Below, piece after piece: positions 6,454 to 9,466 of a stretch of DNA of 9,466 nucleotides; position 1 is the first letter of the stretch; every line of letters starts with the position of its first letter. Both the position numbers and the translations under genes were made by a program. This DNA comes from Candidatus Omnitrophota bacterium. Its GTDB lineage: Bacteria; Omnitrophota; Gorgyraeia; B26-G9. The notes under the pieces are model-generated. The model saw only the letters and a program-made list of their open reading frames with translations. It did no database searches and was not told where the DNA came from. The stretch is taken from positions 1 through 9,466 of the forward strand of contig JAKLQT010000022.1 of assembly GCA_022013205.1 (NCBI GenBank), written 5' to 3'.

Positions 6454-6488
6454 GAACGCAGTGAACATAAATGACTGTGCGAATTAAC
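6454..6488. repeat. Half copy of the hairpin repeat
   Basis: These 35 bases are identical to 3873-3907: the loop and right arm of hairpin 1. The left arm is missing. In its place is CTTTGACTACGCTCAGAATG, the kind of word common in dispersed bacterial palindromes. Also lies within the predicted lexA leader. Confidence 0.75.
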
Positions 6489-6580
6489 CGCAAAGCTTAA
6501 ACTGAAATTATCGCCAAAAAATTTCGGCTTGTCTAAGCAAGAGAACACTTCCTTACTTGTATCTTTTTTTTGATATTTTA

Positions 6581-6610
6581 ATAGTACCACACATCCGTGT
6601 GGGTTGTCAA
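6581..6610 (-). promoter_or_regulatory. lexA promoter
   Basis: On the minus strand, a perfect TTGACA (6610-6605), an 18-bp spacer and TACTAT (6586-6581). Predicted start of transcription is about 6574. This is the strongest -35 upstream of lexA. Confidence 0.65.
6587..6602. promoter_or_regulatory. Candidate LexA operator (SOS box)
   Basis: CCACAC (6587-6592), ATCC, GTGTGG (6597-6602): a perfect 6-bp inverted repeat with a 4-base centre, filling the spacer between -35 and -10 of the lexA promoter. LexA genes are normally autorepressed through such a site. The sequence is neither the E. coli CTGT-N8-ACAG nor the Gram-positive GAAC-N4-GTTC box. Assignment to LexA is inferred from position only. 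Confidence 0.5.
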
Positions 6611-6673
6611 GCAAAAAAATAAGGCCCCAACTCCTGGATAGAAACCACTTTTCCTTTGCATATCAAACAGTTA

Positions 6674-6790
6674 GGGGGAATTGTATTTGCGGATTTTAAT
6701 TAGTCGATTTACAAGGATGTGTAAAAATCGACTGATTACCTCGCAGACAGCCATGGATGGCTGTCGAGAATGAGTAAATACAATTTCACC
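6674..6790. repeat. 117-base inverted-repeat element that folds as a three-way junction
   Basis: The outer stem AATTGTATTT (6679-6688) pairs with AAATACAATT (6776-6785). It encloses one hairpin, TAATTAGTCGATTT (6697-6710) with AAATCGACTGATTA (6725-6738), and a second, GACAGCCA (6746-6753) with TGGCTGTC (6758-6765). All three stems are strong. It has no reading frame. It may be a small structured RNA or a MITE-like element; no promoter or terminator was identified for it. Confidence 0.55.
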
Positions 6791-6952
6791 TGGCTGTTTA
6801 TCCCGATTTACCTCTTAAGTAACTTTTTCACCTTTTAAGTGATTAGACTTCTTTCTCTAAATACTTGCTATTCCTACCTCTATCTTCCCTTCTATAATTA
6901 TATTCAGGAGTCAGGGATAAGGCTCTTTCTTATTTAGTGTGGACTTCAAATA
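6791..6952. other. Gene-free AT-rich spacer
   Basis: No convincing gene, promoter pair or repeat was seen between the three-way-junction element and the large palindromic element. Confidence 0.5.
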
Positions 6953-7193
6953 AAGATTATGGGGGAATTTTTAAGCGCACTCACAAATTTAGGCAAATCT
7001 GCGTTATGTTTTTGGGTACCCTTTTGGGCGCAAAGACTGTCTGAGCCCTTGACATTCTTAATGTCAAGGGAGAGTTTCTGCAGCGCCAAAAACATAACGC
7101 AGATTTGCCGGTTCCGCTGTTTTTTAGCGGGCCTGTCCAGCTGCTTTTTAGCGGGGAAAATTTGTTGTGAGCGTAAAATTTACCCATCATCTT
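6953..7193. mobile_element. Large palindromic element with 24-bp perfect internal arms (MITE-like)
   Basis: The ends ATGGG-GGAATTTTT (from 6959) and AAAATTTACCCAT (to 7187) are imperfect inverted repeats, extended outward by AAGAT/ATCTT. Inside, 6992-7015 and 7086-7109 are perfect 24-bp inverted copies beginning GGCAAATCTGCG. At the centre, CCCTTGACATT (7046-7056) and AATGTCAAGGG (7060-7070) form an 11-bp hairpin with a CTT loop. The right side holds two 16-bp direct repeats, GCTGTTTTTTAGCGGG (7116-7131) and GCTGCTTTTTAGCGGG (7140-7155). Open frames cross both strands only because the DNA is symmetric. No transposase is present, so it would be non-autonomous. Confidence 0.6.
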
Positions 7194-7322
7194 GTCACAA
7201 CTTCACTTATGCAACATTCTCCACATTTATTGCGAAAGAACCAAAAATAACGATAACTCAAGTAACTGTAATTAGTGTATTTATACTAAATAGACCTCTG
7301 AATAATAAGAGTTCTTAATACC

Positions 7323-7421
7323 TCACTCTAATTCCGCCCAGGCAATATTCCCCGCCAGTATCGTCTGGATCAACAATATTAAGATTATTTTCTTAAATTT
7401 ACTCGTTTTTCTTTTTAACTT
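7323..7421 (-). pseudogene. Start-less remnant encoding an export signal
   Basis: A 32-codon frame reads KLKRKTSKFKK, then a hydrophobic run, ending LLIQTILAGNIAWAELE and a stop at 7325-7323. It closely resembles the signal peptide of the exported 587-residue protein next door (VILIQTLLLPYGALAEG): a basic start, a hydrophobic core with IQT-(I/L)L, and an A-x-A-E cleavage site. There is an upstream in-frame stop just before codon 1 and no ATG, GTG or TTG that would give a complete signal. It is probably the decayed 5' end of a paralog, not a working gene. Confidence 0.5.
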
Positions 7422-7531
7422 TTAATATGTAACTTTGGCCTGCAGCCTACGGCTTGAAGCCTATAATTTATAACTTTCCACTTTTTACTTTCAACTTATT
7501 ACTTGATGCGACCCACACCCTGTACCTTAAT

Positions 7532-9295
7532 TCATATCGCCTGCTCAATTATAATAAGCTGATTTTGTGAAATTTGTCTTCTTTGTAGATTGTTAATCTT
7601 TGTAACTTTATACGCAATCCAATCGTGTGAAAAATGAGAAATTGGTTCAGACCCCATATCTCTTTGAGGATCTTTAACTCTTAAATCATAACCCATTTTT
7701 TTAAGGTAACGTAATTGATTCATCGTGCGCCTCTTCTCAGCATTAACCATTTCCATATGATTGTACCATCCGATAATTAAATGTCCTCCTATTCGTAACA
7801 TCTTTATTGCTTGGCGCATTGCCAGCTGTTTTTCCCAATCAGGTATGCCCGGATCAGAAAGAAAGCTCATCATTACTACCGCATCCACAGTTCCTGGCTT
7901 TATCTTTGCTTCCTGAATTGTCATATCTGAGGGCGGCATAACTTGTATACTGCCTCGCCCCCCTCGCAGCGATTCAGCCAGTTGTTTCCAGTCCTGGTTA
8001 TTTTTCCATCTTGGTTCCAAAATCACAACCTCAGCCCCTAAATACAGCGCCAGCCATTCCCATGAAATAATGGGAAAATTCTTATTTTCTTCCTGAAAAG
8101 CCTTGAATCCTTTTATTCCACCGGGGCCGAATGAAACAACCCGGCTGCCGGTTCTGATTCCTAGTCTTCTTAGTACCCCTTCCGCCTGATCTAAAAAGGA
8201 GCTATCCGGCTGAATCTTTAAAACATCACCATTAATAGAAAAATCAGCTAATATAATCTCCTCCACTCCATGAGAAACCTTGCCTTTAGGCAATTCATGC
8301 ATTATTTTTTGCAGCTTTTCTCCCAAGCCGTTGACCTGATATATCCACTCTATGAATATTTTTGTATTACTATATTTCTTTGACAAAGCAGCGTGAAAAA
8401 TAGCTATAAGTTTTGGAAGATTTTTTCTTAAAGAATATATGTTTACCCCCCGTAACAATCTGTACCATTGCGCGTGTGACGCCAGGTGCGGATCGATCAG
8501 AACTCCGTTATTGGCTCTTTTTGATTTTTCATGTTTTCTTCTGCTATCCTCCTTAAGGATCAAAATCAGAGAAACCCAGTTTTTTTCTATACTGACAATA
8601 TAAGGACAAAGGTCTGCAAAAAATTCATTAATACTTGCGATTTGTCTGCTCTTATCGCTTTTCTCCTTGTCATTAACCATATTAGAGCGTATGTTATGGC
8701 CCAATTCATGCAATATGCTTATCCATAACATTTCAACCCATTTGGGATTTTTCGGATTTACATAATAATGGAAATTTGCCGTAGCCATCTGGTGCCTGGC
8801 AGGGCGGATAAAGGACTCTTTCATTATCTTATCTGTAACAACATTTAAAACATCTTTGTTATAAAATTCCGCGCTCTTAAAAAGCTCAATAAATAATGCA
8901 ATGCTTAATATTTTAAGTTTCTTATCCGCCGCGTTTTTTGTAAATATAGGAATATAATTTTTTGCCGCCTTTTTATCTGAGTACAACTTATCAAGAATTG
9001 CTGCGGCAGCTATGTATATATCCTGCCGGGAAAAATCCCTCTCTCGTAAGCTAGCTCCGAATTTATGCAAAATATTTTCATACTCATCAAAACTTCCGGC
9101 ATTAACCGCTGATACCACTGTTTCATCTAAAACCAGCTGAAACGATTTTTGGTATATTCCCACCTGCAGCTGGAGCTTAGGCGAAAGGACAGCAGCTAGA
9201 TCTGCCCGCTCATACAGCCCTTCGGCTAAGGCGCCATAGGGCAGCAGCAATGTCTGGATTAGTATAACTGAGATTATTTTTAGTCTTTTTTTCAT
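7532..9295 (-). CDS. Exported two-domain protein: HELGH metallopeptidase-like region plus methyltransferase-like Rossmann region
   Basis: A 587-residue protein. Residues 1-24 are a signal peptide (KKRLK, hydrophobic core, ALA before EG). Residues 25-150 are helical and unrecognised. A zincin core follows: ISILHELGHNIRSNM with H196, E197 and H200, then INEFFAD with E224 as likely third zinc ligand 24 residues later, and DPHLASHAQWYRLLR (268-282), a pattern seen after the active site of several gluzincin peptidases. From about 366 to 562 the sequence follows a class I methyltransferase: SRVVSFGPGG (384-393) as motif I, AEVVILEP (421-428) with acidic E427, GTVDAVVMMSFLSDPG (468-483), and AIKMLRIGGHLIIGWY (496-511). 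An exported protein has no obvious access to S-adenosylmethionine, so this half may have another role. The ATG at 9295 has only a weak ribosome binding site. It stands alone; substrate unknown. Confidence 0.75.
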   Translation of the reverse strand: MKKRLKIISVILIQTLLLPYGALAEGLYERADLAAVLSPKLQLQVGIYQKSFQLVLDETVVSAVNAGSFDEYENILHKFGASLRERDFSRQDIYIAAAAILDKLYSDKKAAKNYIPIFTKNAADKKLKILSIALFIELFKSAEFYNKDVLNVVTDKIMKESFIRPARHQMATANFHYYVNPKNPKWVEMLWISILHELGHNIRSNMVNDKEKSDKSRQIASINEFFADLCPYIVSIEKNWVSLILILKEDSRRKHEKSKRANNGVLIDPHLASHAQWYRLLRGVNIYSLRKNLPKLIAIFHAALSKKYSNTKIFIEWIYQVNGLGEKLQKIMHELPKGKVSHGVEEIILADFSINGDVLKIQPDSSFLDQAEGVLRRLGIRTGSRVVSFGPGGIKGFKAFQEENKNFPIISWEWLALYLGAEVVILEPRWKNNQDWKQLAESLRGGRGSIQVMPPSDMTIQEAKIKPGTVDAVVMMSFLSDPGIPDWEKQLAMRQAIKMLRIGGHLIIGWYNHMEMVNAEKRRTMNQLRYLKKMGYDLRVKDPQRDMGSEPISHFSHDWIAYKVTKINNLQRRQISQNQLIIIEQAI

Positions 9296-9335
9296 ATTTT
9301 TCTAACTTTAAGTCATTTAGTATTGAAACGTAGAG

Positions 9336-9362
9336 TTTTTAATGTCCTCTTTTTTCTGTCAA
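9336..9362 (-). promoter_or_regulatory. Weak candidate promoter for the 587-residue protein
   Basis: On the minus strand, a perfect TTGACA (9362-9357), a short 15-bp spacer and TAAAAA (9341-9336), about 40 bases before the ATG. The -35 is good but the spacing and -10 are poor. The remaining 9363-9466 holds no feature I can support. Confidence 0.3.
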
Positions 9363-9466
9363 CCTTTTTCTGGATAACACACTAATTTTTACCCCCTTTA
9401 GCCTACCCCCTGCTCCCTTTTATTTAGATCGACTGTTCTGTTAACTCAAAAATTTTGCTAAAATCA

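Noticed and set aside
7116..7155. Two 16-bp direct repeats, considered as a CRISPR fragment
   Set aside because: Only two units with an 8-base gap, no spacers of usual length and no cas gene.
6959..7318. Open frames on both strands across the large palindrome
   Set aside because: They mirror each other (both contain KSALCFW and KNITQIC) because the DNA is an inverted repeat; not coding evidence.
7319..7390. Alternative minus-strand frame reading NIVDPDDTGGEYCLGGIRVRY
   Set aside because: Looks protein-like and ends at a stop, but the overlapping frame gives a clear signal peptide matching the neighbour, which is a better explanation.
7438..7465. GCC/GGC-rich palindromic stretch as terminator for the 587-residue protein gene
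   Set aside because: The stem is short and no T run follows on the minus strand.

Overview
The window looks like a chromosomal segment from an uncultured, AT-rich, probably Gram-negative bacterium. Two proteins carry export signals, a GT-C-like membrane protein is present, and spacers between genes are long and full of palindromes. The signal-peptide style of the 587-residue protein (VILIQTLLLPYGALAEG) reminds me of candidate phyla such as Omnitrophota. That placement is a guess from style, not a demonstrated assignment.

Layout, left to right. (1) Positions 1-812, minus strand: the first 270 codons of prfB (release factor 2), including the in-frame UGA of the classic programmed +1 frameshift. 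(2) 813-1074: a divergent intergenic region with a promoter for prfB and a 151-bp inverted-repeat element. (3) 1075-2742, plus strand: a multi-spanning GT-C-like membrane protein. (4) 2838-2924, plus strand: tRNA-Leu(CAG) with encoded CCA and a good promoter, followed at once by a two-hairpin repeat. (5) 5697-3112, minus strand: lexA (5690-6277), a small DUF6504-like protein (5410-5697) that overlaps the lexA stop, a Y-family DNA polymerase (3968-5152), a small cupin (3573-3839) with its own promoter, and a small secreted DUF5666-like protein (3112-3450). (6) 6300-7530: about 1.2 kb without an intact gene. It holds the lexA leader and promoter, a three-way-junction inverted repeat, a 229-bp palindromic element with 24-bp perfect arms, and a start-less remnant of a signal peptide. 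(7) 7532-9295, minus strand: an exported protein joining an HELGH metallopeptidase-like region to a methyltransferase-like Rossmann region.

How it works together. lexA, the small overlapping gene and dinB form a compact SOS translesion cassette. A strong sigma70-type promoter upstream of lexA has a 16-bp palindrome (CCACAC-N4-GTGTGG) filling its spacer, the natural place for LexA autorepression. The long lexA leader and the short cupin leader both carry a nearly identical 71-bp hairpin repeat that ends exactly at the ribosome binding site. A diverged relative beside the tRNA keeps the same fold with different stem sequences. This recurring, covarying two-hairpin element is the most interesting candidate for something undescribed. 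The exported peptidase/methyltransferase-like fusion is the most unusual protein.
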